DNA of 64,000 bases. It comes from Streptomyces sennicomposti. Its GTDB lineage: Bacteria > Actinomycetota > Actinomycetes > Streptomycetales > Streptomycetaceae. Numbering within the stretch: the first letter of the stretch is position 1; each line of letters starts with the position of its first letter. Of this stretch, positions 28,953 through 38,459 are shown piece by piece. Where the stretch lies: contig NZ_JAIOAB010000036.1 in NCBI RefSeq assembly GCF_019890635.1, positions 1 to 64,000 of the forward strand, given 5' to 3'. The notes beneath the pieces are model-generated. The model did no database searches and was not told where the DNA came from. It saw only the letters and a program-made list of their open reading frames with translations. A program made the position numbers and the translations under genes.

Positions 28953-31757
28953 TCATGCCACCGCCCTCGCACGTCCGTCGCGGACCGTTCCCCCGACCGC
29001 TGCGCCCTGCGCGCCGGCACCGGTGTCCGCCGTCCCGGCGGCGATGCCGTTCGCCTCCGCGCCGCCGTCCGTCGCGGTCCCGGCCGCGATCGCCTTCGCC
29101 TCGTCCAAACCCAGCAGCAGCCGTAGCACCGGCGCCACCGCGTCCGCCCGCTCCTCGTCCAGGCCGGGGCCGAAGCCGGGTGCGCCGGCCGCCTGCGCCC
29201 CGGCCGGGCCGCCGTCCTGTCCTGGACCACGGCGGACCAGCTCGCCGAGCGTTCTGCGCACCCCCGGCTCGTACGCCGAGAAGGTCCGCCGCAGCAGCGG
29301 CAGCACGTCGGTGAACGCCTCGGCCGGTACTCCGGTCAGCCAGGCGTCGAGGAGCCCGAGCAGCCGCTCGTCGTGCACGAGCAGCATTCCGCCGCCGCCC
29401 CCGCCGACGAAGCCCTCGATCCACGCCGCCGCGTCCGATGGCGGCGTCCCGGGTGACAGCGCGAGTCCCATGAGCCGCGCCGCCCGGTCCTGCTCCATCG
29501 CCCCGTCGTCCAGCAGGAGCCGCACCGCGCGCCCCCGGATCACGCCGGGCGCCGTGTCCCGCTCCGCGAGGGTCCGCAGCACGGTGTGCCAGCGCGGGCG
29601 CAGGTCGCCGTGGCCGGCCGTGAGGGTGTCGCCCAGCAGGCCCACCGCCGTGTGCACCGCGTCCACGTGGCGGCGCATCTCCTCGGCCGCGTCCGCGTCC
29701 AGGGCGGCGCAGGCCGTCGGCAGGCCGACGAAGACCCGTTCGGCCAGGCCCGCGGCGACTCCCGCCAGCGCCCCGGTGTCGGTGCCGCGCACGTCGCCGT
29801 AGCGCAGGGAGCGCACCAGTGCCGGCAGCGCCTGCGCGAGATGGCCGACGTCCGCGTCGAGCGCCGCCCGGTCGGCGAGCACGCGCATCACCACGGGCAG
29901 GGCGTCGCTGAGACCGGCCAGCAGGCAGTGCTCGGCGAGAGCGGTGACCTCGGCGAGGGTCTGCGCGCCGACGGCGTCGGACTCCGCCCGGGCGGTCGCG
30001 GCGGCGAGGACGGTCGTCCCCCACACTCCGGCCTCCGCGACCCGTACCGACAGCTCCGGTTCCCAGCGCAGCCGCCAGGTCTCCCGGAACGTGCCCGTGC
30101 CGCTCCGCGAGGCGGCCGGTTCGCCCCAGCCGACGCCCAGCAGCCGCAGCCGGTGCAGCAGCCGGCCGCGCTCGGCGTCGGTCTCCTTGCGCAGGTCGAG
30201 TTCCAGTTCCCGCACCTGCGCCTCCGGTTTGAGGCGCAGGCGGCGCTGGAGGCGGGCGAGGTCGCGCTGGAGCGGCACGGCGGGCGCCGTGTCGGGCACC
30301 TCGCCGAGGACGTCGCCGACCACCAGCCGGTCGTGCACCAGTGCCTGCGGCACGTCCGAGCCGTCGCACATCACCGCGCGCACGGCGTCCGTGGTCTCGC
30401 TCAGCCCGGGCAGCGGGCGGCCGCGCATCGCGGCGAGCGTCTCGGCCAGCCGCACCGCCTCGATGACGTGCGCGGAGGACACGATCCGGTCCTCCTCGCG
30501 CAGCAGTCCGGCCACCTTGGTCAGCCACCGCTCGACCGGCCGGTCCGGTGCGGCGAACAGGTGTGCGTACCAGCCGGGCGAGTCGATGCCCGCGCCGTAC
30601 CCGCTGGCCCGGGACAGCCGGCGGTGCGTCCAGGGCACCCACGTCAGGTCCGCCTTGATCTTGGGCAGGCCCTTCAGCAGGGCGCGGTCGGCGGCGACGG
30701 TGGCCTTCCGCCGCAGCGCGGGCACGTGCCAGGCGCCGCACACCACGGCGACGCCGTCCCCGAACTCGCGCCGCGCGGCGCGCACCTTGAGCCGCATGTG
30801 GGCCTCCCGTACGAGGTCCCGTCCATGGCCGCCGCTCCCGTACGCCTCCCGCAGCGCCTCCATCGCCTCCTCCAGCGCGAGGAACGGGGCGAACGGGTCC
30901 GCCGCTCCGCTCCCCCGGTGCTCGACGACGTCCTCCCACCAGCGCTCGGGGTCGTCGTAACCGGCGGTCTCGGCGAGCACGGCGAGCGGATCGACCCGCA
31001 CCTCGGAGCCGGGGCGCGCACCGGAAGCGCCGGACGTCCCGGGACCGGCGGGCGCGTCCGAGTCGTGGGGCGCCCCCGGACCGCCGGGCGCCTGCGGCCC
31101 GGCAGGCGTCTGCGGACCGGCAGGCGCTCCGGCGCGGGCGGGCGTGCGCCTGCGCCCGGAGGGCTCCCCGGCCCCCTCCTCCGGGGAGTCCTCGACGCCG
31201 GTCAGGTCCTCACCGGGACCGGGGCCGGGACCGGGACCGGGCTCTGGTTCGCCGGCGTCTGCCGGCGCGTCCTCGTCGTCCCGCTGCCAGGCCAGCGTGT
31301 GGGCGGCCGGCAGGTCGATGAAGCGGGCCGGGACGTCGTGCTCCATGGCCCAGCGCAGGGCGACCCACTCCGGGGAGAACGCGGCCAGCGGCCAGAACGC
31401 GGACCGGCCCGGCTCGTCCACCGCGTGGGCGAGCAGCGCGACCGGCGGCCGCATCCCCTCGTCCAGGGCGAGCGGGATCAGCGCGTCCGCCTCGGGCGGC
31501 CCCTCGATCAGGACCGCCCGCGGCCGCGCCGCCTCCAGCGCGGCCCGCACCGCCCGGGCCGAGCCCGGCCCGTGGTGCCGCACCCCGAGGAGCAGCGGCC
31601 CCGCGCCGGGCCACCGGTCCTCCGTCGCCTCTGTTCCCTCATTCCCCGCCACACCGTCCCCCTCGCGCACACCGTCCCCCTCGCGCGGACCGTCCGCGCC
31701 GTCCGCCCCGGCCGCCCGTCCAGCTGGGCTCGTCCTCGGCCCGGTTCCGCACCGCAC
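28953..31757 (-). CDS. DUF5682 protein with TraB/TIKI-like motifs
   Basis: This product is about 934 residues. The GTG start at 31757 is uncertain; GTG at 31670 or 31652, each behind GAGGGGGAC, is equally plausible because the first 50 residues are low-complexity. The conserved N-terminal domain has GVRHHGPGSARAV (Gly58-His61), a Glu in VLIEGPPEAD (Glu85), and a second GxxH in VVCGAWHVPAL (341-344). This is the paired GxxH-plus-Glu pattern of the TraB/TIKI/EreA-like hydrolase superfamily. Residues about 125-210 are a Pro/Gly-rich insert. The C-terminal 500 residues are helical with a VWA-partner-like repeat character. It is second in the operon after the AAA gene. Enzyme activity is unproven. 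Confidence 0.88.
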   Translation of the reverse strand: MRCGTGPRTSPAGRAAGADGADGPREGDGVREGDGVAGNEGTEATEDRWPGAGPLLLGVRHHGPGSARAVRAALEAARPRAVLIEGPPEADALIPLALDEGMRPPVALLAHAVDEPGRSAFWPLAAFSPEWVALRWAMEHDVPARFIDLPAAHTLAWQRDDEDAPADAGEPEPGPGPGPGPGEDLTGVEDSPEEGAGEPSGRRRTPARAGAPAGPQTPAGPQAPGGPGAPHDSDAPAGPGTSGASGARPGSEVRVDPLAVLAETAGYDDPERWWEDVVEHRGSGAADPFAPFLALEEAMEALREAYGSGGHGRDLVREAHMRLKVRAARREFGDGVAVVCGAWHVPALRRKATVAADRALLKGLPKIKADLTWVPWTHRRLSRASGYGAGIDSPGWYAHLFAAPDRPVERWLTKVAGLLREEDRIVSSAHVIEAVRLAETLAAMRGRPLPGLSETTDAVRAVMCDGSDVPQALVHDRLVVGDVLGEVPDTAPAVPLQRDLARLQRRLRLKPEAQVRELELDLRKETDAERGRLLHRLRLLGVGWGEPAASRSGTGTFRETWRLRWEPELSVRVAEAGVWGTTVLAAATARAESDAVGAQTLAEVTALAEHCLLAGLSDALPVVMRVLADRAALDADVGHLAQALPALVRSLRYGDVRGTDTGALAGVAAGLAERVFVGLPTACAALDADAAEEMRRHVDAVHTAVGLLGDTLTAGHGDLRPRWHTVLRTLAERDTAPGVIRGRAVRLLLDDGAMEQDRAARLMGLALSPGTPPSDAAAWIEGFVGGGGGGMLLVHDERLLGLLDAWLTGVPAEAFTDVLPLLRRTFSAYEPGVRRTLGELVRRGPGQDGGPAGAQAAGAPGFGPGLDEERADAVAPVLRLLLGLDEAKAIAAGTATDGGAEANGIAAGTADTGAGAQGAAVGGTVRDGRARAVA
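31634..31690 (-). repeat. 18-bp direct repeat containing duplicated ribosome site and GTG
   Basis: On the minus strand CGCGAGGGGGACGGTGTG occurs twice in tandem near 31650-31685. Each copy supplies a GAGGGGG ribosome site and a GTG in the DUF5682 frame. It makes the true start ambiguous and could vary by slippage. Confidence 0.6.
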
Positions 31758-31811
31758 CGCCCGGCGTCCGCTCCCGGCCCGCCGCGATCCCCCGTGCGGA
31801 CTCGTGGTCCC

Positions 31812-33008
31812 TCACGCGGTCACCTCCCGGCAGGCCCGGTAGAAGTCCTTCCAGCCGTCCCGTTCGCGGACCACCGTCTCCAGGTACTCCTGCCAGACGA
31901 CCCGGTCGGCCGCCGGGTCGCGGACGACCGCGCCGAGGATGCCCGCGGCCACGTCGCCGGCCCGCAGCACGCCGTCGCCGAAGTGCGCGGCCAGCGCCAG
32001 GCCGTTGGTGACGACCGAGATCGCCTCGGCGGTCGAGAGCGTGCCGCTGGGCGACTTCAGCTTCGTCCGGCCGTCGGTCGTGACGCCGTCGCGCAGCTCG
32101 CGGAAGACGGTCACCACCCGGCGGATCTCGTCGATGCCGTCCGGCGCGGCCGGCAGGTCCAGGGAGCGGCCGATCTGGTCGACGCGGCGCGAGACGATGT
32201 CGACCTCGGCCTCGGGGGTCTCCGGCAGCGGCAGCACCACCGTGTTGAACCGGCGGCGCAGCGCGCTGGACAGGTCGTTCACCCCCCGGTCGCGGTCGTT
32301 GGCGGTGGCGATCAGGTTGAAGCCGCGGACCGCCTGCACCTCCTCGCCCAGTTCCGGTATCGGCAGGGTCTTCTCCGACAGGATCGTGATGAGCGTGTCC
32401 TGCACGTCGGCCGGGATGCGGGTCAGTTCCTCGACGCGGGCGGTCATGCCCTGCGCCATGGCCCGCATGACCGGGCTCGGCACCAGGGCGTCGCGGCTGG
32501 GGCCGTGGGCCAGCAGCCGCGCGTAGTTCCAGCCGTAGCGGATGGCCTCCTCCGGTGTGCCCGCGGTGCCCTGGACCAGCAGCGTCGAGTCGCCGCTGAC
32601 CGCGGCGGCCAGATGCTCGGACACCCAGGTCTTCGCCGTGCCGGGCACGCCGAGCAGGAGCAGGGCGCGGTCGGTGGCCAGGGTGGTGACGGCGACCTCC
32701 ACGATGCGGCGCGGGCCGACGTATTTGGGCGTGATCACCGTGCCGTCGGGCAGGGCGCCGCCGAGGAGGTAGGTGGCCACGGCCCACGGCGACAGCTTCC
32801 AGCGGGCCGGGCGCGGGCGGTCGTCCTGCGCGGCGAGCGCGGCGAGTTCGGCGGCGAAGGCCTGCTCGGCGTGCGGGCGCAGCGCCTGCGCCGCCTCCGT
32901 GCCTGGCGCGCTCCCGCCGCTGCCGGCGCTTCCCGCGCCGCCCGTGTTCGCGGGCGCGGAGTGGTTCTGGCTCGGTTCGACGGATGTCGGTTCCACGGAC
33001 ACAGACAT
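31812..33008 (-). CDS. MoxR-type AAA+ ATPase
   Basis: This 398-residue ATPase starts at ATG 33008, with GGAGGGGG upstream. After a roughly 30-residue Ser/Gly/Ala tail it shows Walker A LLLGVPGTAKTW. A Walker B region follows in which VEELTRIP aligns with the usual LADEINRAP, so Glu replaces Asp. Sensor 1 is FNLIATANDRDRG, followed by an Arg-finger region ALRRRFNTVVLPLP. MoxR ATPases remodel or load cofactors onto client proteins with a VWA partner, here encoded two genes downstream. It is first in a three-gene operon. Its promoter is a DNA-damage-type element shared back-to-back with the SWIM gene. Confidence 0.93.
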   Translation of the reverse strand: MSVSVEPTSVEPSQNHSAPANTGGAGSAGSGGSAPGTEAAQALRPHAEQAFAAELAALAAQDDRPRPARWKLSPWAVATYLLGGALPDGTVITPKYVGPRRIVEVAVTTLATDRALLLLGVPGTAKTWVSEHLAAAVSGDSTLLVQGTAGTPEEAIRYGWNYARLLAHGPSRDALVPSPVMRAMAQGMTARVEELTRIPADVQDTLITILSEKTLPIPELGEEVQAVRGFNLIATANDRDRGVNDLSSALRRRFNTVVLPLPETPEAEVDIVSRRVDQIGRSLDLPAAPDGIDEIRRVVTVFRELRDGVTTDGRTKLKSPSGTLSTAEAISVVTNGLALAAHFGDGVLRAGDVAAGILGAVVRDPAADRVVWQEYLETVVRERDGWKDFYRACREVTA

Positions 33009-33051
33009 GGCTGAGGCCCCCTCCAGCTCGGCCGGTTCGGATCTGGTGACC

Positions 33052-33074
33052 ACCGTGCACCACGCCACTGACAA
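33052..33074 (-). promoter_or_regulatory. RecA-independent DNA-damage (PafBC-type) promoter of the AAA-DUF5682-VWA operon
   Basis: Read on the minus strand: TTGTCAGTG, 8 bases, CACGGT. The actinobacterial RecA-NDp consensus is TTGTCRGTG-N8-TAnnnT. The -35 part is perfect and the -10 differs in its first base. The predicted leader is about 37 bases with a good ribosome site. Confidence 0.72.
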
Positions 33075-33111
33075 TGCGCGCTGACCTGCGCAAACGTGCT
33101 CGCCGGGCCGA

Positions 33112-33134
33112 TTGTCAGTGGGGGGATCTACCTT
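33112..33134 (+). promoter_or_regulatory. RecA-independent DNA-damage (PafBC-type) promoter of the SWIM gene
   Basis: TTGTCAGTG, 8 bases, TACCTT: a perfect match to TTGTCRGTG-N8-TAnnnT. The -10 ends 7 bases before the ATG at 33142 and no ribosome site exists, so the transcript should be leaderless. It forms an 11-bp inverted repeat with the opposite promoter. Confidence 0.85.
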
Positions 33135-33141
33135 CGATGGC

Positions 33142-34497
33142 ATGACACAGCAGGGGGTGCGCTGGACCGCGGACCAGGTGCTGGCACTGGCGCCTGACGA
33201 CGCGTCACGCAAAGCGGGAAGCAAACTCGCCACGGCCGGGCCGTGGTCGGCGGCGGGCAGCTCGGACGAGGGGGCGGTGTGGGGTCTGTGCAAGGGCAGC
33301 GGCAAGAAGCCGTACCAGACGGTCGTGGACCTCGGGGACGCGGCGGGGGCGGCGTACAAGTGCAGTTGTCCCAGCCGCAAGTTCCCGTGCAAGCACGCGC
33401 TCGGACTGCTGTTGCTGTGGGCGGGCGACGAGGCGGCCGTCCCGGCGGGGCAGGAGGCGCCGGACTGGGCGGAGCCGTGGCTGGCGGGCCGGCGGCAGCG
33501 GGCGGCCGCGCAGCCGGCCGGGGCGGCGGGCGGTGCGGGCGGCACCGCCGACCCGGAGGCGGCGCGCCGCCGGGCCGAGCGCCGGGCGGAGCGGATCACG
33601 GCGGGGGCGACGGAGCTGGAGCAGCGCTTGGCCGATCTGCTGCGCGGCGGCCTGGCCGCGGCCGAGCAGGCGGGGTACGGGCTGTGGGAGGAGACGGCGG
33701 CCCGCATGGTCGACGCGCAGGCGCCCGGTCTGGCGGCCCGGGTGCGGGAGCTGGGGGCGATACCGTCCTCCGGGCCGGGCTGGCCGGTGCGGCTGCTGGA
33801 GGAGTGCGCGCTGCTGCATCTGCTGGACCAGGGCTGGCTGCGCCGTGAGCGGCTGCCGGAGGCGCTGGCGGCGACGGTGCGCTCCCGGGTCGGCCTGCCC
33901 GGTGCGGCGGACGGCCCGCCGGTGCGCGACCGCTGGCTCGTCCTCGCCCAGTACGACACGGCGGACGCGAGGCTGACCACGCGCCGCATCTGGCTGCACG
34001 GCGCGGACTGCGGGCGTACGGCGCTGCTGCTCTCCTACGGCGCCGCCGGCCGCGCCCCCGAGCCGGCGCTGCCGGTGGGGCTGGCCTTGGACGCGGAGGT
34101 CGCCGCGTATCCGGGCGCCGGACAGCCGCGCGCGGCTCTCGGGGAGCGGTTCGCGCCGCCCGCACCGACCGGCGCACGTCCGCCCGGTGTGACGCCCGCG
34201 CAGGCGGTGGCGCGCTACGGCGAGGCGCTGCGGGAGGACCCGTGGCTGGAGTCCGTCCCGGTGACGCTGCGCGAGGTGATACCGGTCCCGGACGGCGACT
34301 CCTGGCAGCTGGCCGACGCCGGCTCCGGTTCCGCGCTGCCGCTCACCGCGGCGGCCCGCGCCCGGCCGGGGCTGTGGCGGCTGGTGGCGCTGTCGGGGGG
34401 CGCGCCCGTCACGGTGTTCGGCGAGTGCGGCCACCGCGGTTTCACACCCTTGACGGCCTGGCGGGAGGAAGGCGGCGAATTGGTCACCCTGTGCTGA
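33142..34497 (+). CDS. SWIM zinc-finger protein
   Basis: This 451-residue product starts at ATG 33142, set by the leaderless promoter. The SWIM motif CxCx6CxH is KCSCPSRKFPCKH at residues 74-85 (Cys74, Cys76, Cys83, His85). Bacterial SWIM domains bind zinc and often nucleic acid or protein partners, sometimes near SNF2 helicases and recombination factors. The remaining about 340 residues include a Gly/Ala linker and a C-terminal domain of unknown fold (RLTTRRIWLHGADCGRTALLLSYG). It is divergent from the AAA operon and followed by DUF5691 in the same direction. The role is probably in a damage-inducible module; mechanism unknown. Confidence 0.92.
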   Translation: MTQQGVRWTADQVLALAPDDASRKAGSKLATAGPWSAAGSSDEGAVWGLCKGSGKKPYQTVVDLGDAAGAAYKCSCPSRKFPCKHALGLLLLWAGDEAAVPAGQEAPDWAEPWLAGRRQRAAAQPAGAAGGAGGTADPEAARRRAERRAERITAGATELEQRLADLLRGGLAAAEQAGYGLWEETAARMVDAQAPGLAARVRELGAIPSSGPGWPVRLLEECALLHLLDQGWLRRERLPEALAATVRSRVGLPGAADGPPVRDRWLVLAQYDTADARLTTRRIWLHGADCGRTALLLSYGAAGRAPEPALPVGLALDAEVAAYPGAGQPRAALGERFAPPAPTGARPPGVTPAQAVARYGEALREDPWLESVPVTLREVIPVPDGDSWQLADAGSGSALPLTAAARARPGLWRLVALSGGAPVTVFGECGHRGFTPLTAWREEGGELVTLC

Positions 34498-34764
34498 ACA
34501 TTGATGCACTCTGAGCGACATTTTCGCTGGTCACGGAGGTCAGGTGTCCGTCATTGGGGTGACGTCGCGGAGCAGGACGGAGGGATGCGGCGTACGGCGG
34601 GAAAGCCTCACCCGAAAGGCGCACAACGGCCCGGACCGCACCGATCCGCATCGCAATCAACCACCCTTTCTCACCTGTTTCACGCATTTGTTCCGCGCCG
34701 CGGGAAACCCGGCGCGAGTGACCCTCCGACCACCCACAGGCACCCGGCAACCGAAGGGAAGCTC
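34498..34764. other. Leader region of the DUF5691 gene
   Basis: These 267 bases have no gene and no match to the damage promoter. A short inverted repeat (GCCGCGGGAAACCCGGC) lies near 34696. Transcription may start here or read through from the SWIM gene. Confidence 0.5.
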
Positions 34765-36393
34765 ATGATCAGGACCTCCGCCCCGGTGGAAGCGCCCGCA
34801 GCGGGCGCCTGGGAGGAGTTGGTCACCACCGCGCTGCTCGGCACGGACCGCCGTACGCCCCCGGGCGTGCCCGCGGGACGGCAGGCCCCGGCGGCGCTGC
34901 TGGACGCGGCGGCCGTGCAGACCGTACGGCGGCGGGCCGGGCTGCGGGCCGCACCGGCGGCCGAGCGGCCGCACCCGGCGCCCGAGGACCCCCGGCCGCA
35001 GCTGCCTCCGGCGGCGGCCCGCAGGCTGACCATGCTGCTGGCCGACCGGCCCGGCACGGCGGGCGGCGGACGCAGGGGCACCGCGCCCGATCTGATGGAG
35101 CTGCTGCCCCAGTGGCTCGCCGCCGCCAACGCGCGCGGTTACGCGGCGCCGCCGCAGGCTCTGCCCGCCCTGCTGGACGCGGCCCGCGGACGCACCGACC
35201 TGCGGCCGGCCGCGCTGGCCTTCGCGGGGCCCCGCGCCCTGTGGCTGGCCCGGCTGAACCCCGACTGGCGGTTCGCCCTGCGCGCGGCCCCCGGCAGCGG
35301 AGCCGCGCTGCCCGGCCCCGGCGAGGCGGAGCGGATACGCGAGCTGTGGGAGGAGGGCCTGTTCGCCGAGCGGGTGGCGCTGCTGGCGGCACTCCGCGAG
35401 CGCGACCCCGCGGCGGCGCGGGAGCTGCTGGCCGGCACCTGGGCGACCGAGCGGGCCGAGGACCGCCTGATGTTCCTCGACTCGCTGCGCGCCGGTCTGG
35501 CGCCGGCGGACGAGCCGTTCCTGGAGCAGGCCCTCGCCGACCGCAGCCGCAACGTGCGGGCGACCGCCGCCGAACTGCTGTCGGCGCTGCCCGGCTCGGC
35601 GCTGGCCGCGCGGATGGCGGACCGGGCCGCGGCGTGCGTGGCCGTCGATCACACCCTCGGCACGCCGACCATCGCCGTCGAGGCCCCGCACGAGTGCGAC
35701 GCGGCCATGGAGCGCGACGGCGTCGTGCCCAAGGCGCCCTCCGGGCGGGGCGAGCGCTCGTGGTGGCTGGGCCAGCTGCTGGAGGCGGCCCCGCTCGGCA
35801 CCTGGCCCGCACGCCTGGGCGGGCGCACCCCCGAGGAGATCGTCGCGCTGCCGGTCGCCGACGGCTGGCAGGGCGAGCTGCACGCCGCCTGGTGCCGGGC
35901 GGCGGTGCGGCAACGGGACGCACGGTGGGCGCGGGCGCTGCTCGGTGCGCCCGCGGCGCCCGAGGCCGGCGGGCCGGGCGCGGTGTCGCTGGCCGAGCGC
36001 GCCCGGCTGCTCGGCACGCTGGGCGCCGCCGAACGGGCCGACTGGGTGGCCGGGTTCATCTCGGCGCACGGTCTGTCCGAAGCGTTTCAGCTGCTCGGCG
36101 TGTGTGCGGTGCCGTGGGCCGCGCCGCTCGGCCGGGCGGTGGTCGACGCGCTCAACATCGCGCGGGACGCAGGGAGTTACCCATGGAGTTTCAGTGGAGT
36201 GATGGGACTGGCCGAGCGGTGTCTGGACCCCGCGGAGGCGAGCCGGCTCGACGGGCTGCTGGCGGTGCCGGACGAGGCGCGGGACGCCTCGCCCGGGGCG
36301 GGCGGGTACTGGGCGGAGGCGTTCCAGCGACTGGTGACGACCTTGCGGCTGCGCGCCGCGATGGCCGAGGAACTCGGTGTCCTCGGCGGCTGA
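34765..36393 (+). CDS. DUF5691 family protein
   Basis: This 542-residue protein starts at ATG 34765 with GAAGGGAA upstream. It opens with WEELVTTALLGTDRRTPP, the conserved family start. It is almost entirely alpha-helical, with HEAT-like alternation (for example EDRLMFLDSLRAGLAPADEPFLEQALADRSRNVRATAAELL), suggesting a scaffold. No catalytic motif is visible. The gene is consistently linked to SWIM, MoxR AAA, DUF5682 and VWA genes in actinobacteria, so it is probably a structural subunit of that module. Confidence 0.88.
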   Translation: MIRTSAPVEAPAAGAWEELVTTALLGTDRRTPPGVPAGRQAPAALLDAAAVQTVRRRAGLRAAPAAERPHPAPEDPRPQLPPAAARRLTMLLADRPGTAGGGRRGTAPDLMELLPQWLAAANARGYAAPPQALPALLDAARGRTDLRPAALAFAGPRALWLARLNPDWRFALRAAPGSGAALPGPGEAERIRELWEEGLFAERVALLAALRERDPAAARELLAGTWATERAEDRLMFLDSLRAGLAPADEPFLEQALADRSRNVRATAAELLSALPGSALAARMADRAAACVAVDHTLGTPTIAVEAPHECDAAMERDGVVPKAPSGRGERSWWLGQLLEAAPLGTWPARLGGRTPEEIVALPVADGWQGELHAAWCRAAVRQRDARWARALLGAPAAPEAGGPGAVSLAERARLLGTLGAAERADWVAGFISAHGLSEAFQLLGVCAVPWAAPLGRAVVDALNIARDAGSYPWSFSGVMGLAERCLDPAEASRLDGLLAVPDEARDASPGAGGYWAEAFQRLVTTLRLRAAMAEELGVLGG

Positions 36394-36560
36394 GCGGTGC
36401 GGCGCAGGACGGTGGGCGTCTCCGGGGGCCGCGCTCCCGGACTCCCCAGGCCCCCCGGGCTCTCCTCGGGTCCGAGCGGCCTGGTCCTCAGCCGCCGGAC
36501 GGGCGGGTCGCACCCGGCCCGCACGCCCCGGTGCACGACCTCGCGCCGCACCCGCGAGGG

Positions 36561-36977
<417 letters not shown>

Positions 36978-37471
36978 CACTGCCTCCATGAAGCGACTAC
37001 AACCGCCCGCCGCGGGGCGGCCGCCCCGCACCACATCGTCCGGGGAAGTGAACGAACGTTATCTCCAGCATCCCGCAACCCGCAGTTTCGCGGTGCGCGG
37101 GGAGGGGCAAATCACACGGTGGGACACTCCTCCGGGCTCGGGCTCCTGGAGCAAGGGGGACTTTCACACCGCGCACCGTTCCCCGCCGCCGCGGACCACG
37201 GTCCGGACAGCGCCCTGGCACAGGGCCCGGACAGCACCGTGGCACGGAAGCCGGTGCGGGAACAAGCGTCACGGGAGCCGCAACGAGGTCGTCGCAGCAC
37301 GGCGCAGCGCTCCGCGCGCCGTGGCGGTGCAGCGCACCGGCGAGGGCACGCAGGACGCACGGGCCGCCCCGCGTTCCGCGCTCCCGCCCCGCCGGCCGCA
37401 GCCGCCGCGACCGCCCACAAGGACGCACGGGGGACAGAGCCGTCCTCCCGCGCGCCGACAGGAGGTCGGCC
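36978..37471. other. Divergent intergenic region
   Basis: These 494 bases lie between the B12-domain and hydrolase genes. They contain short GGCACAGGGCCCGGACAGCACC-like repeats (about 37206-37245) but no supported gene. I see no cobalamin riboswitch signature. Confidence 0.55.
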
Positions 37472-38356
37472 ATGAAGGTCACCAGCGTCGCAGACCCCAT
37501 CCTTCCGCTCTGCCAGCGTCTGTTCCCGAGCAGGATCGCGGGAGTCTCACTGGGTCTGCTGAAGGCGACCGCCCTGGAACTGGCGATCCTCGCGGGACAC
37601 GTCCTCCTGTATCCCTCCGGGATCGTCCAGGAGCGCCGCGGCCCGGCGTGCCCGCTCCCCGCGTCCGGCGCCGCGGCCGAGGCGGGCGGCGCCGCCCGGC
37701 TGCCGGTGGAGGCCAAGCCGCCGGTGGTGCTGCTGCACGGGTTCATCGACAACCGCTCGGTGTTCGTGCTGCTGCGCCGCAGCCTCGCCCAGCACGGCCG
37801 GCAGCGCGTGGAGTCCCTCAACTACTCGCCGCTGACCTGCGACATCCGCACCGCGGCCGAACTGCTCGGCCGGCACATCGAGGAGATCTGCGAGCGCACC
37901 GGCAGCAAGCGGGTCGATGTGGTCGGGCACAGCCTGGGGGGCCTGATCGCCCGGTACTACGTGCAGCGGCTCGGCGGTGACCTGCGGGTGCGCACGCTGG
38001 TCACGCTCGGCACCCCGCACGCCGGCACCCGGGTGGCGCCGCTGGCCAACGCCCATCCGATCGTGCGCCAGATGCGCCCCGGCTCGGAGCTGATCGAGGA
38101 GCTGTCGCGTCCCGCGCCGGGCTGCCGTACGTACTTCGTCAGTTTCTGGAGCGACCTCGACCATCTGATGGACCCGCTGGAGTCGGCCTGCGTCGACCAC
38201 CCCGACCTGAAGGCGGAGAACGTGCGGGTGAGCGGCATCGGCCATCTCGCCCTGCCGGTGCATCCGGCCGTGGCGAGCGGAATCCGCCAGGCCCTGGACA
38301 CCGTGCGGCCGGGAGACCCGTCCGCGAACCGGGCCGGAGGGCTGACCGTGGCGTGA
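37472..38356 (+). CDS. Alpha/beta hydrolase (esterase/lipase)
   Basis: This 294-residue enzyme starts at ATG 37472 behind a perfect AGGAGG. A hydrophobic N-terminal helix (ALELAILAGHVLLYPSGIV) may anchor it. The fold shows the oxyanion loop VVLLHGFIDNRS and nucleophile elbow VVGHSLGGLIARYY. Asp/His candidates are DHLMDPLESACVDHPD and ISGIGHLALPVHP near the C-terminus. It resembles triacylglycerol lipases or PGAP1-like esterases of actinobacteria. The substrate is unknown. Confidence 0.9.
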   Translation: MKVTSVADPILPLCQRLFPSRIAGVSLGLLKATALELAILAGHVLLYPSGIVQERRGPACPLPASGAAAEAGGAARLPVEAKPPVVLLHGFIDNRSVFVLLRRSLAQHGRQRVESLNYSPLTCDIRTAAELLGRHIEEICERTGSKRVDVVGHSLGGLIARYYVQRLGGDLRVRTLVTLGTPHAGTRVAPLANAHPIVRQMRPGSELIEELSRPAPGCRTYFVSFWSDLDHLMDPLESACVDHPDLKAENVRVSGIGHLALPVHPAVASGIRQALDTVRPGDPSANRAGGLTVA

Positions 38357-38439
38357 CGTTGGCCCATCAGGGTCGAACCTCGTCTCGAACACAACATCAA
38401 GGGCGTGTCCGCCGTCCGCCGAAACACAGCCGATTGCCC

Positions 38440-38459
38440 GTTTCCCGCGTACGGGAAAC
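38440..38459. promoter_or_regulatory. 8-bp inverted repeat upstream of the M23 peptidase gene
   Basis: GTTTCCCG-CGTA-CGGGAAAC is perfect, about 90 bases before the start codon. It is either an operator or a small hairpin in the leader. Confidence 0.45.

Noticed and set aside
36978-37471. Cobalamin riboswitch before the B12-domain gene
   Set aside because: I could not find the B12-box or supporting helices.
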